DNA of 60,343 nucleotides. Source: JBNJGT01 sp964473285 (GTDB taxonomy: Archaea > Nanobdellota > Nanobdellia > Woesearchaeales > JACJVW01). This document shows positions 49,845 to 58,426 of this stretch, in pieces. The DNA is taken from NCBI GenBank assembly GCA_964473285.1, contig CAYYOI010000003.1, forward strand, positions 1 through 60,343, read 5' to 3'. Within the stretch, counting starts at the first letter, position 1; every line of letters starts with the position of its first letter. Both the position numbers and the translations under genes were made by a program. The notes beneath the pieces were generated by a model. It was not told where the DNA came from. It was given only the letters and a program-made list of their open reading frames with translations, and did not search any database.

Positions 49845-51422
49845 ATGGAAAAGAAGAAATACGTAAGTATTGCATTTGCTTTATGTATTTCACTCTTTGC
49901 TCTTTACCCTGCAATAATCAATGAATACCATCTTCTTGATGATGATGCTCTAGAACGATTGTTTTTCATACATGATATGAAAGAGGAGGTATTTGATGAC
50001 GGGCTGATCTCAGAATTCTATCCAGATTATCCTTATAATATGCCAGCAGTAGTGTACCTTTATATGTTTCTGTCATACTTCCTTTCATTGCAAAGAGCGA
50101 TAGTTTTAGTGTCTTTGATCTGTGCAATTGTTTCAGCTTATTTTCTTTATGAGACTGCTAGGTATCTTTATGGGAGTACGGGTGCATTATTCACAATAAT
50201 CATAGGAATTCCTTTCTTTTGGTCTGCTACTTTCTTTACTGGTATTGAACAGACACTGGGTTTCATGTTTTTCATGATTTTCCTTTATTTTCTTGTCAGG
50301 AAACGTTTCAGGGTTGCTTCCTTGTTCATTTTCCTGCTGGGTATAACTTACCCTATCCTAATGCTTTGTGCTGGTGCTAGTTATGCTGTATTCGCATTTA
50401 AAAGATGGAAAGAGTATCTTTATCTGTTTCTCTCAGGGATAGGTATTATTACTTTCATGTTCTTATTTATATCACCTGTTTCTTTGTTTACTTTAGGTGA
50501 TTTTCTAGACTATTCAAAAGAGAGTATCCCTGAAAACGGACCCCATGGGATTGAACCATTCCATTTCGATACATTCTGGCAAGGGGCTTTCCATGCCAGG
50601 AGTGAATACTTTATGGGGATTGATCTGTATGATCCGGTTGAGGGATATAGGTTTGAGAACAATGGATTCTTTTTGTTATTGGTGTTTTTAATCCTTTCTT
50701 CAATTGCTGTCTTTTCTTTTGGAGATAGATTTGTATGGTCTCATATAGTGTTAGGTATCTTTATTTACTTCACTTCTTATTTTCTATTCTTTGAACTTAA
50801 TTTCTTTTACCCTGAGAGATATTTCCAATACCTTGTATGGGTACCTTTGATTTTTGTGGTTGGCAAAAATGTCTCAATACTTTATAGTTACCTGCGTGAC
50901 AAGGTACCTAATTATGCAGGTTATGTCCTATTGTTGGTTTGCATTATTATCGTTGCAGCCTATGTCCCGCATATCCGGTTTGATCATCACTCATGCAATT
51001 ATCCAGAAACAATAGATTTCTTCAGGGAGAATGATGCTGGACTTATTGGTGGTTTTCCTGGGGGAAATTCTGTCATGGATTGCATTCCTTTCTATGCAAA
51101 GGAGGATGTATTCGTGAATCGAGTTGTTATCAATATCTATAGGCCCTCTTATTATGAGCCTTTGAAGGGACGAATCAATGAGTCTTTAGAGGCTTATTTT
51201 TCTGAAGATATGAGGGAAGTAGAATCTTTTTGCAGGGAAAATAATCTTACCCATATTGTTGTAGAGAAAGAGAAATATTCTAATCTGGAAAGTCAGCAGC
51301 ATTTCTATAAACTATGGGATCTGGAGAAACATATCGGGAGGGATTTTGTGCTTCCAAAGATTAAGCCTGTTGCTTCAAGTGGCACTATCTCAATTGTCTC
51401 GTGTGATTCTGTTATCTCTTAG
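49845..51422 (+). CDS. GT-C-like multi-pass membrane protein
   Basis: The 525-residue protein has about eleven membrane helices and an acidic outer loop after helix 1 (L-L-D-D-D-A-L-E), a likely catalytic acid site, followed by Y-P-D-Y-P-Y-N-M-P. The soluble C-terminal part (about 375-525) has several N-x-S/T sites. It resembles archaeal GT-C enzymes that extend N-linked or lipid-linked glycans. A TATA-like box (TTTTAAATATAC, about 49814-49825) suggests its own promoter. Its end overlaps the convergent fusion gene by 33 bp. Confidence 0.7.
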   Translation: MEKKKYVSIAFALCISLFALYPAIINEYHLLDDDALERLFFIHDMKEEVFDDGLISEFYPDYPYNMPAVVYLYMFLSYFLSLQRAIVLVSLICAIVSAYFLYETARYLYGSTGALFTIIIGIPFFWSATFFTGIEQTLGFMFFMIFLYFLVRKRFRVASLFIFLLGITYPILMLCAGASYAVFAFKRWKEYLYLFLSGIGIITFMFLFISPVSLFTLGDFLDYSKESIPENGPHGIEPFHFDTFWQGAFHARSEYFMGIDLYDPVEGYRFENNGFFLLLVFLILSSIAVFSFGDRFVWSHIVLGIFIYFTSYFLFFELNFFYPERYFQYLVWVPLIFVVGKNVSILYSYLRDKVPNYAGYVLLLVCIIIVAAYVPHIRFDHHSCNYPETIDFFRENDAGLIGGFPGGNSVMDCIPFYAKEDVFVNRVVINIYRPSYYEPLKGRINESLEAYFSEDMREVESFCRENNLTHIVVEKEKYSNLESQQHFYKLWDLEKHIGRDFVLPKIKPVASSGTISIVSCDSVIS

Positions 51423-53369
51423 ATTCTGGTGCTGATAGGTTGCACAGTAAAGGCATTGCTCATGTCGTGGTATGCGGGTTGAGAGCCTGTATTGGCGGTA
51501 TTTTTTTGAGTTCCAGATATCAATTATGGATTGTTGGTTTATATTTCCCATGATGAGGCCATCATCCAGAAGTCCGCAGCATGGAAGGACTGAGCCGTCA
51601 GATTTTATGTCGAATCGCCTGAGGGGCTTGAAGCAATAATACTTTTTGTAGATATACTCCCCGAATCTCTCTTTTGTGAATGCATCGAGTTGTTGGTCTT
51701 GATCCCCTTCAAGGAGGAGTGGTGTGATATTTATCCTTACTTGTCTTGCCTTTTCTTTTAATGCAGGGTATATCTCAAAGTAGAATTCCTTTTGCTGTTC
51801 TTTTGTTAGTTTTAGTTTTTCAAGTTCTGGGATGTACATCTTTAATGGGGCAAGGGTAATATGGGATATTCCTATCTCTTCTGCCAGTTCAACAAGTTTG
51901 TCGAGATTACGGTAATTCTCATTCATTATTACTGTGTTGCAATGTAGCTTAAGGAAGGGATCATGCTTTCGCAAATGACGAAAAGCCTGGACTGATCTTT
52001 CAAATGCACCCTTGTTTCCCCGTATCCTGTCATGAAGCTTCTCATCACCAGCATCAAGTGAGATTGATACCTGGTCAACTCTTGCGGACACGAGTTTTCT
52101 TGCCATATCTTCTGTTACCAGAATCCCGTTGGTGCAAATTTCTATGAAAAGATCCTGCTCTTTTGCCAGTTTTATCATCCCGAAAAGATTTGGGTGGAGC
52201 AGGGGTTCTCCGCCGGTGATGCGGATCTTTTTTATGCCTAGCTCTTTGAGATCATTCACTAGTATCTTGAATTTTTCCAGAGTGATTATCTTTTCCTTTC
52301 TTTTTTGGTCCTGCCAGTGACCGCACATGATGCAGCGGTTGTTGCAGTCCCTGATGATTGAGATCTTTACTTCATCAGGCCCTTTTTTTCTTAATAATCC
52401 TTTTAATGCAATGTATCTATTCTTTGGTGGAGGAAGGGGTTGTGCCTTCTTTGTGGATGTTTCAAAGTATCTTGCACGAGTTACCTGTTCCTGGTCAGTT
52501 GCTCTTGGTATCACTATTGCCTTTGTTCCTGTGTACAAGAGGGCAGAGATAGTGTTGTAACCTGCCATGCTTATGGAAAGGTCTGCAGCGTTAAGATAAG
52601 AGAGGAAGGTGGGGTTGAAACGGGTCACCTTAAATCTTTTGTCGATATCCTTGAGCTTTTGGTAATCCTCCTCTGGCATGAAAGGTCCTGCGGAGATCAG
52701 CACCAGGGCATCCTCTTTCAGATCCTGAAGAAAGGGTTTGAGATGTTTGAATCCGTCCCGGCCCCCTCCTGCGCTGATAACAATGAGTTGCTTTGTACCA
52801 AGACGTTTTCTTACTTCTTCTCTGGAAAGCATGTATGGAAGGTCATGGGGTGGGAGGTAGCCTGTGTGGAATACCTTTTCTCCTGGAAGGTCCAGCTCTT
52901 TTGTAACATTGCATTCTTCCTCATCGTTGTGGACAAGGACCATGTCAAATCTTTTTAGCTGCTCCTGGATCCATTCTTTGTTTTCCCTTCCGGTGAGTGC
53001 GCCACGAAATGAGCTTATGCATTGTGCCTTCGTTTCTTTTGCAAGTTCAAGGAGCAGGTTGATCTCTGACAAAAACTTTTTTCTTCCAAAGGGGAAATGT
53101 TCGATTATGAGGTTGTTTGGAGAGGCATGATAGAATATGTTTTTTATTGTTGTCTCCCTTGCCTTGAGAATATCCTGAGGATTCTGGGTGTCATCTGTTA
53201 TTTCCTGAAGTCTTATGAGTTCTGTATCAGAAGGAATTTTCAGGCCTTTCGGGATAGGGCCACCATAGGCAATCTTTACATTCCCTTCTATTATCTGTGC
53301 TAATGAGAGCATCCGCATGAGATGGCCTATCCCATAGGTGCTTTGAACATAAATCAGTGTGTTATCCAT
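51390..53369 (-). CDS. Fusion: MurG/COG4671-like glycosyltransferase + radical SAM/SPASM protein
   Basis: The 659-residue product has two full domains. Residues 1 to about 310 form a GT-B fold: G-I-G-H-L-M-R at the start, S-A-G-G-G-R-D-G near 199, and S-M-A-G-Y-N-T (267-273) with V-I-P-R...E-Q near 286, typical of MurG/COG4671 nucleotide-sugar binding. A Pro-rich linker (about 311-330) leads to a radical SAM core with C-N-N-R-C-I-M-C (Cys342, Cys346, Cys349), T-G-G-E-P-L-L, and a C-terminal SPASM region with L-P-C-C-G and C-L-Y-C. One protein may modify a sugar and also transfer it. Last gene of a four-gene operon; overlaps the GT4 gene by 8 bp. Confidence 0.9.
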   Translation of the reverse strand: MDNTLIYVQSTYGIGHLMRMLSLAQIIEGNVKIAYGGPIPKGLKIPSDTELIRLQEITDDTQNPQDILKARETTIKNIFYHASPNNLIIEHFPFGRKKFLSEINLLLELAKETKAQCISSFRGALTGRENKEWIQEQLKRFDMVLVHNDEEECNVTKELDLPGEKVFHTGYLPPHDLPYMLSREEVRKRLGTKQLIVISAGGGRDGFKHLKPFLQDLKEDALVLISAGPFMPEEDYQKLKDIDKRFKVTRFNPTFLSYLNAADLSISMAGYNTISALLYTGTKAIVIPRATDQEQVTRARYFETSTKKAQPLPPPKNRYIALKGLLRKKGPDEVKISIIRDCNNRCIMCGHWQDQKRKEKIITLEKFKILVNDLKELGIKKIRITGGEPLLHPNLFGMIKLAKEQDLFIEICTNGILVTEDMARKLVSARVDQVSISLDAGDEKLHDRIRGNKGAFERSVQAFRHLRKHDPFLKLHCNTVIMNENYRNLDKLVELAEEIGISHITLAPLKMYIPELEKLKLTKEQQKEFYFEIYPALKEKARQVRINITPLLLEGDQDQQLDAFTKERFGEYIYKKYYCFKPLRRFDIKSDGSVLPCCGLLDDGLIMGNINQQSIIDIWNSKKYRQYRLSTRIPRHEQCLYCATYQHQNLRDNRITRDN

Positions 53370-54489
53370 AGACTTCTAACCATTTATCTTTTTCAATTTC
53401 AGGGGAGTGGTCCTTTTTGATTGTGACTTTTGCGTTTTTTGCAAGGGTATCTTTCAGTTGCGGATCAACAAGGAGCTTTCTTACGGCTGAACAGATCTGG
53501 TCAGCATCTCTTGGGTCAATGAGGATACCGTTTCTTCCATTTATGATTTCAGGCATTGCACCAACGCGTGATGCAATCACAGGGCGACTGCAATACATGG
53601 TTTCTAGAAGCGCATTCGGGCAGCCTTCAGAAAGTGCCGGAAATAATGCGATGTCAAGATTCTTGATATGATTTAGGATGAGCTTTTTCTCAACCTGGCC
53701 TGTGATTATGATATCAGATTCACATCCAGCCTGCTTGATCATTTCAAGATAGGTTTTTTCTTCTTCTGGCCTGAAGAATCCGACAACCATGAGTTTTAGG
53801 TCATGCTCTTTTCTCAATTGTGTGAATGCCTTGAGCAGGTATGCAAACCCTTTCTTTCTCCTGATTTCCCCCACGGTTCCGATTATGATCTCATCGTGTT
53901 CTTTTCTGATTCCTTCTTTATAGTAGAAGTCTTTTGGGTTCAGTGAGTTGAGGATTGTGATGGGTCTTTTCATGTCTGCAATCAGTTGTGCCCTCTCTAG
54001 TGTGTCTGTTGCAACAGAGGTCACTGTGTGGGCATTTTCAAGGGTCCATTTGATGATTGGAAAAAAACCATAGTGGAAGATATCTTTTGCTATATCATCT
54101 CCTCTTATGCTTACAACAGATTTTTTATTGAATCTTTTTCCAAGCATGGTTGCAAGGTAGCCTGAGGGATGGACACGGAACCCGTGGAAAACATCAAATC
54201 CTTCGCTTTTTTGGAGGGTGGTTATGTAGTCGAACATGTTCTGGAGTTCCTGGGCGGGAACATTGACAAGAAGACCGCAGGAGGGTCCAAGACGGTGGAT
54301 GGTTATGTTGCCATCCTTCTCGATGGTGTTTGATTCTTGCTGATTGTAGAATATGTTTGGATTACCCGGATTTGTGGTAACTATGTGAATCTCTACCTCT
54401 TCTGAGAGTGTACGGGCTATCCTTTGGCAGGCAAGTCCGATACCTCCTTTTGTGGGAGGGTATTCAAAGGTTATTATGCATACTTTCAT
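53362..54489 (-). CDS. GT4-family glycosyltransferase
   Basis: The 375-residue GT-B enzyme has an N-terminal acceptor domain with F-E-Y-P-P-T-K-G-G-I-G and a C-terminal donor domain with G-E-I-R-R-K-K-G near 210 and E-G-C-P-N-A-L-L-E near 290 (the E-x7-E region). It would act in the cytoplasm on a lipid-linked glycan with a nucleotide-sugar donor. Start overlaps the stop of the DegT-radical SAM gene (ATGA), and its stop overlaps the next gene, so it is coupled to both fusion proteins. Confidence 0.93.
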   Translation of the reverse strand: MKVCIITFEYPPTKGGIGLACQRIARTLSEEVEIHIVTTNPGNPNIFYNQQESNTIEKDGNITIHRLGPSCGLLVNVPAQELQNMFDYITTLQKSEGFDVFHGFRVHPSGYLATMLGKRFNKKSVVSIRGDDIAKDIFHYGFFPIIKWTLENAHTVTSVATDTLERAQLIADMKRPITILNSLNPKDFYYKEGIRKEHDEIIIGTVGEIRRKKGFAYLLKAFTQLRKEHDLKLMVVGFFRPEEEKTYLEMIKQAGCESDIIITGQVEKKLILNHIKNLDIALFPALSEGCPNALLETMYCSRPVIASRVGAMPEIINGRNGILIDPRDADQICSAVRKLLVDPQLKDTLAKNAKVTIKKDHSPEIEKDKWLEVYG

Positions 54490-56450
54490 TTCATCCTCTT
54501 AGGGCAGTTCTGGCAGATTGGAAGATCCAACTGTGCAAGCTGGTAGCGGAAGTCCTGAAACTCTTTTGAGTTCCAGATCGATTCAAGTGATTGTTCTTTT
54601 ATGTTTCCGAAGCTGTTTCGTATCATTCGACAGGCTATGACATTTCCTTTTGGATCAATCCTTGCGGTCTGGTAAATCAGGTTCTTACAAATCCCTTTTT
54701 TTCCTTTTTTCTTATTTTTCCCTTCCTTTACTAGGAGTTCCGGGTTCTTTAGTATTTGGTTTAGTTTTCTTTTCGTATCAGCAATCTCTTCTTTAGTATA
54801 TGCTTCATCAGGGATGGTGGTGGTCTTAATTCCTTTCTTATTTAGTTGTTCCTGTACAATCTCCAAGCATTGGTCTTTCCTGATTTTGACTGAATTGACA
54901 CGAATGTCCTTGTCTTTCATCTCTTCGATAAAATTCATGGTTGTCTTGAATGAATTGGGTTGTCTTATCTTATCGTGAATCTCTTCTGGGCCATCAATGG
55001 AGGTTCTTATCTGGGCAAAAGGATATTGTTTGAGTCTCTTGATGGTATTTTCAGTTGTCACCCCGTTTGTGAGTAATTTCATCTTTATCCCTTTCTTATA
55101 AAGACCTTCAATCAGTTCAAAAATATCCTCTTTTATAAGACATTCTCCACCTGTTATTGAAACCTCTTTTATGTCTCCGATGTTTTCCAGGAATTCACAT
55201 GCTTTCATTTCATTTATTGTTTTCTCTCTGTCATGATATCCTTTCTGGTAGCACATAGTGCAATCAAGATTGCAGCGAAGTGTTGTCTCGTACTCAACAG
55301 AAAGAGGGGGTGTAAATCTTTTCTCTTCCAAAGCTTTAATCTGAAACTGTTCACAGGTTCTCTTGATTGTTTCCTTATAGGATTCCATCAGATGCTTGTC
55401 TGGTTTTACAGGGATTTTCAGCTCAAATGTTTTTTGGTATAGTCTCTCTGTAAAAGGAAGATCGCCTTGTTTGTTATACCTGCATTCATTTGTCCCAGGA
55501 AGTGTGTTTTGGAATAAAGAGTTTAGGTGTAATGGAGAGTAGGAATCTTTTTTTACGGGAATTGTTTCTTTGAGCTTATCTATAAGTTCCTGGATTTCTA
55601 TGTTTTCTGTTTCAAGTTGGATCTTATATGTGTAATGGGAGCGGGCAGTGCAGTAGGACTTGTTTTCCATGCCTTGGATGAAAGGAATCTCTTTTAGTTT
55701 TCTTGTGAGATACTCGTAGTTTTGGTTGCGGTAGTCATTGAGTTTCTTGAATTTCTTGAGCTGTGTGTAGGCTATTGATACTGCCAGCGGATGTGGCCTG
55801 TACTTGAAACCCAGGGTCGGTTCTGATCTCTTTGGGTGGCCTAAAAACAGAGCTTTTTCCAAAAGTTCTTTATTGTTGGTTGTAAGTACACCTCCTTCAC
55901 CTGCTGAAAGCGGCTTGTTCTTTTGAAGGCTGAAACACCCAATATCTCCGATGGAACCTACTTTTTGGTTCTTGTATTCACTCCCAAATGCGTGGGAGCA
56001 ATCTTCGATGATCCACAGGTTATGCTCCTTTGCGATTCTTCTAATCTCATCCATCCTGCAGGGATGCCCCCACATGTGCACGCAAGTGATTGCTTTTGTC
56101 TTTGATGTTATCTTTTTCTTTATATCCTCTGGATCTATGCAGTATGTATTATCCACTTCGCAGAATACTGGTGTTGCGTGCAAGTTGAACAAGGGAGAAA
56201 CTGTTGAGTGCCAGGTATAGGAAGGAACTAGAACTTCATCTCCAGGCCTTAATCCTATGGCAAAATATGCAGCATGGAGGGTTGATGTGCCACTGTTTTG
56301 TGCGAGGGCATACTTTGTTCCTGTATGTTGTGCGAATTCGGTTTCAAATCTTTCGACTATGCCGCTTCCATCTTTTATTGATAAGGTCCTGCTGCTTACC
56401 AGTCTGAGCAGCTCCTTTACATCTTCCTTGGTTAGTATTGGCCATTTCAT
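54486..56450 (-). CDS. Fusion: DegT sugar aminotransferase + radical SAM/SPASM protein
   Basis: The 654-residue product has a complete DegT domain (1 to about 375): N-S-G-T-S-T near 52, V-P-S-Y-T-W, W-I-I-E-D-C-S-H with Asp150, and the PLP Lys179 in N-K-P-L-S-A-G-E-G-G. A radical SAM domain follows, with C-N-L-D-C-T-M-C (Cys393, Cys397, Cys400) and T-G-G-E-C-L-I (Cys in place of the usual Pro). It ends in an auxiliary-cluster region with C-K-N-L, V-I-A-C-R and C-Q-N-C. The pair recalls BtrS with BtrN (butirosin) and DesI with DesII (desosamine), where a DegT enzyme and a radical SAM enzyme act in sequence on one sugar. Here they are one chain. 4-bp overlaps on both sides. Confidence 0.92.
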   Translation of the reverse strand: MKWPILTKEDVKELLRLVSSRTLSIKDGSGIVERFETEFAQHTGTKYALAQNSGTSTLHAAYFAIGLRPGDEVLVPSYTWHSTVSPLFNLHATPVFCEVDNTYCIDPEDIKKKITSKTKAITCVHMWGHPCRMDEIRRIAKEHNLWIIEDCSHAFGSEYKNQKVGSIGDIGCFSLQKNKPLSAGEGGVLTTNNKELLEKALFLGHPKRSEPTLGFKYRPHPLAVSIAYTQLKKFKKLNDYRNQNYEYLTRKLKEIPFIQGMENKSYCTARSHYTYKIQLETENIEIQELIDKLKETIPVKKDSYSPLHLNSLFQNTLPGTNECRYNKQGDLPFTERLYQKTFELKIPVKPDKHLMESYKETIKRTCEQFQIKALEEKRFTPPLSVEYETTLRCNLDCTMCYQKGYHDREKTINEMKACEFLENIGDIKEVSITGGECLIKEDIFELIEGLYKKGIKMKLLTNGVTTENTIKRLKQYPFAQIRTSIDGPEEIHDKIRQPNSFKTTMNFIEEMKDKDIRVNSVKIRKDQCLEIVQEQLNKKGIKTTTIPDEAYTKEEIADTKRKLNQILKNPELLVKEGKNKKKGKKGICKNLIYQTARIDPKGNVIACRMIRNSFGNIKEQSLESIWNSKEFQDFRYQLAQLDLPICQNCPKRMK

Positions 56451-58354
56451 AGTTCATGAAGTAATGTATGGTACCTATCTATTGATATGTCTAATTCATC
56501 AATCAAAGAATCAGGAAATTTATTTGCGGTTCCGAGCGTGAGGAAACGTGCGGTTTTTTCTTTTTTATTATCTCCGATGTCCCTGTATTTTGTTTTTGAC
56601 AATTGTTTCCTGTATGTAATTAAACCTGTCTTTTCCATCAAACTGGCGATTGTTTCTCCTTTGATCCTGTCAATTGTATTGAATACCATAATTCCATTTT
56701 CACCCAATGCTTTTTTGCATTGGGCAAATAGTTTCATATTAGGGTGGGTGTGGATGAAGTAAATACTGTTCTTGAAAAATATTATATCTGTTTCAGGTAT
56801 GTCTTCATCGTATGTTCCTTGTTTAGTTATTATATTGAGATTTCTTATCTGTTCATATTTATTTTTTCGTTTTAGAAGAAAATCTAACCTGTCAGGGTTT
56901 TTATCAATCGCTAAAACATCTAAACCGAGGATTGCTGCAAGTATGCTTTCTGTACCGTATCCACAACCCATATCTGTAAATTTTTGGCAATGTCTGCTTA
57001 AGGTCTGGAATAGTTCGATTTCTATGGAAATCTTTTTGCTTCTTCCTATATAGTATACTGAGCACTCATCTGCACCTTTTATTTCTTTATCAAATTGGCT
57101 CTTGAATCGTTTTGCCTCTTTAGTGAATTGTTTCATCAAAGGATCTTTTTCAAAAAGCCTGCTTCCGCCTTTGCATACTTTTTTGTGGATGCAATCTATG
57201 CATTCTGTGTGTAAAATGTGTTGTTGGTTTTTCCAGGCTTTCTCTAGGTCGTCTCCAAGGTTTATATCCAGAAAGTAGCTTGGTTTGTAATAGCCTTCTG
57301 GGCTGAGGACAATACGGGTGTTGCCATCATCAAACTTTGCTCCAAGTGCAACCTCATTGACTTTCAGGGAATCATAGAAACAAAAGGGAATGGCGTTTGC
57401 TATTGGATAAATCTCTCCTTTTTTCTTATAAGCATAAAGGATATCGACCAGTTCTTTCAGTTTTTCAGTTGAGACTAATGGTTCCTTTGATACCGGGCGG
57501 TACCATTCCCAGGCATCAAGGTTGAGTTCTTTTACTAGGTTATGGATGGTCTCAAACTCTGTGATGTTCTTTTCAAGGGCGATTGTCCCTGAACGCACGA
57601 TCGGGATGCCTGCTTCTTTCAGGAACTTGATTGCTCTCTTCTTCTTTTCAAAGGAGTCATGGCCTGTTATCTTTTTTTCAGTTTCAGGGTCAGGTGCATT
57701 GAGTGGAATCAAAACGTTGTAGACATAATCTGCAAGCTTTTGTGCTGTTTTTTTGTCAATGAGCTGGCCGTTGGTATTCAGACGAATCTCCTTGAATTTT
57801 CCTTTTGAGTATTCAAGGATCTCGAAGAGATCTTCTCGAAGAAGAGGCTCTCCACCTGTGAGTCGAAGATAGGGAATGCCAAGTGTTTGGCCTTCATCGA
57901 TATGCTGTTTGATTTTTGGAAGGGAAAGTTCGTTTCCTTCTCTTTTGAAGCTGTTGAAACAGTAGAAGCAATTGAGATTGCACTTGCGGGTCACTTCAAT
58001 TATTAATTCCTGTGGGATGTCGGGAACAGGTTTGACTTGAATCTGCTGGTCGCGGTAGATGCCTCCACAAGCATCATTATATTTGCATTCTGAACAGGCA
58101 GGCGGTTTCTTTTTGTGTATGTTTTTGGGATTATGGATATGTTCGCTAAAGTCTGGCTTTAAGCAGGGAGGGACATTCTGGAGTGTTACTGTACTTTTCT
58201 TTAGGTTCTGGTGGAAAAATAAGAGAAGGTTTACTGCTGTATCGTAATCTGTTATGTTTGGGTTGAATATTATCTCTAAACTGGGATGATTTTCCAATCT
58301 TCTTATTCTGGAGGGAGATATGCTGAAAAGGTCTTTACTCGCTATCAATTGCAT
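56447..58354 (-). CDS. Fusion: radical SAM protein + SAM-dependent methyltransferase
   Basis: The 635-residue product has an N-terminal part of about 110 residues ending in a Cys cluster (Cys87, Cys90, Cys96), then a radical SAM core with C-N-L-N-C-F-Y-C (Cys125, Cys129, Cys132) and T-G-G-E-P-L-L. A C-x2-C-x5-C group follows (Cys385, Cys388, Cys394), then a Rossmann methyltransferase with D-M-G-C-G-Y-G (461-467) and L-A-I-D-K-N. The core resembles the SPASM-like branch without a B12 domain. Methylation may follow radical chemistry on the same substrate. First gene of the four-gene operon, with an A/T box about 22 bp upstream. Confidence 0.88.
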   Translation of the reverse strand: MQLIASKDLFSISPSRIRRLENHPSLEIIFNPNITDYDTAVNLLLFFHQNLKKSTVTLQNVPPCLKPDFSEHIHNPKNIHKKKPPACSECKYNDACGGIYRDQQIQVKPVPDIPQELIIEVTRKCNLNCFYCFNSFKREGNELSLPKIKQHIDEGQTLGIPYLRLTGGEPLLREDLFEILEYSKGKFKEIRLNTNGQLIDKKTAQKLADYVYNVLIPLNAPDPETEKKITGHDSFEKKKRAIKFLKEAGIPIVRSGTIALEKNITEFETIHNLVKELNLDAWEWYRPVSKEPLVSTEKLKELVDILYAYKKKGEIYPIANAIPFCFYDSLKVNEVALGAKFDDGNTRIVLSPEGYYKPSYFLDINLGDDLEKAWKNQQHILHTECIDCIHKKVCKGGSRLFEKDPLMKQFTKEAKRFKSQFDKEIKGADECSVYYIGRSKKISIEIELFQTLSRHCQKFTDMGCGYGTESILAAILGLDVLAIDKNPDRLDFLLKRKNKYEQIRNLNIITKQGTYDEDIPETDIIFFKNSIYFIHTHPNMKLFAQCKKALGENGIMVFNTIDRIKGETIASLMEKTGLITYRKQLSKTKYRDIGDNKKEKTARFLTLGTANKFPDSLIDELDISIDRYHTLLHEL

Positions 58355-58369
58355 ATATGGGGTAGATGC

Positions 58370-58408
58370 CTTTTATTTAAACAGATTTTCGAAAGGTATT
58401 TAAAAGAA
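58370..58408. promoter_or_regulatory. Two TATA-like boxes (genes at 58354 and 58427)
   Basis: TTTTATTTAAAC (58371-58382) lies about 22 bp from the minus ATG. GGTATTTAAAAG (58396-58407) lies about 25 bp before the plus ATG at 58427. The divergent starts are 73 bp apart. Confidence 0.45.
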
Positions 58409-58426
58409 GATATGATAAAAGGGGAT

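Noticed and set aside
14131..58354. Peptide (RiPP) gene cluster suggested by SPASM proteins
   Set aside because: No precursor-like small gene with a leader and core, no peptidase or RRE domain, and the context is glycosyltransferases. The small frames found are membrane helices.
58286..58426. Longer N-terminus for the GalT gene
   Set aside because: It overlaps the start of the divergent operon. The motif-matching N-terminus and the TATA spacing support 58427.
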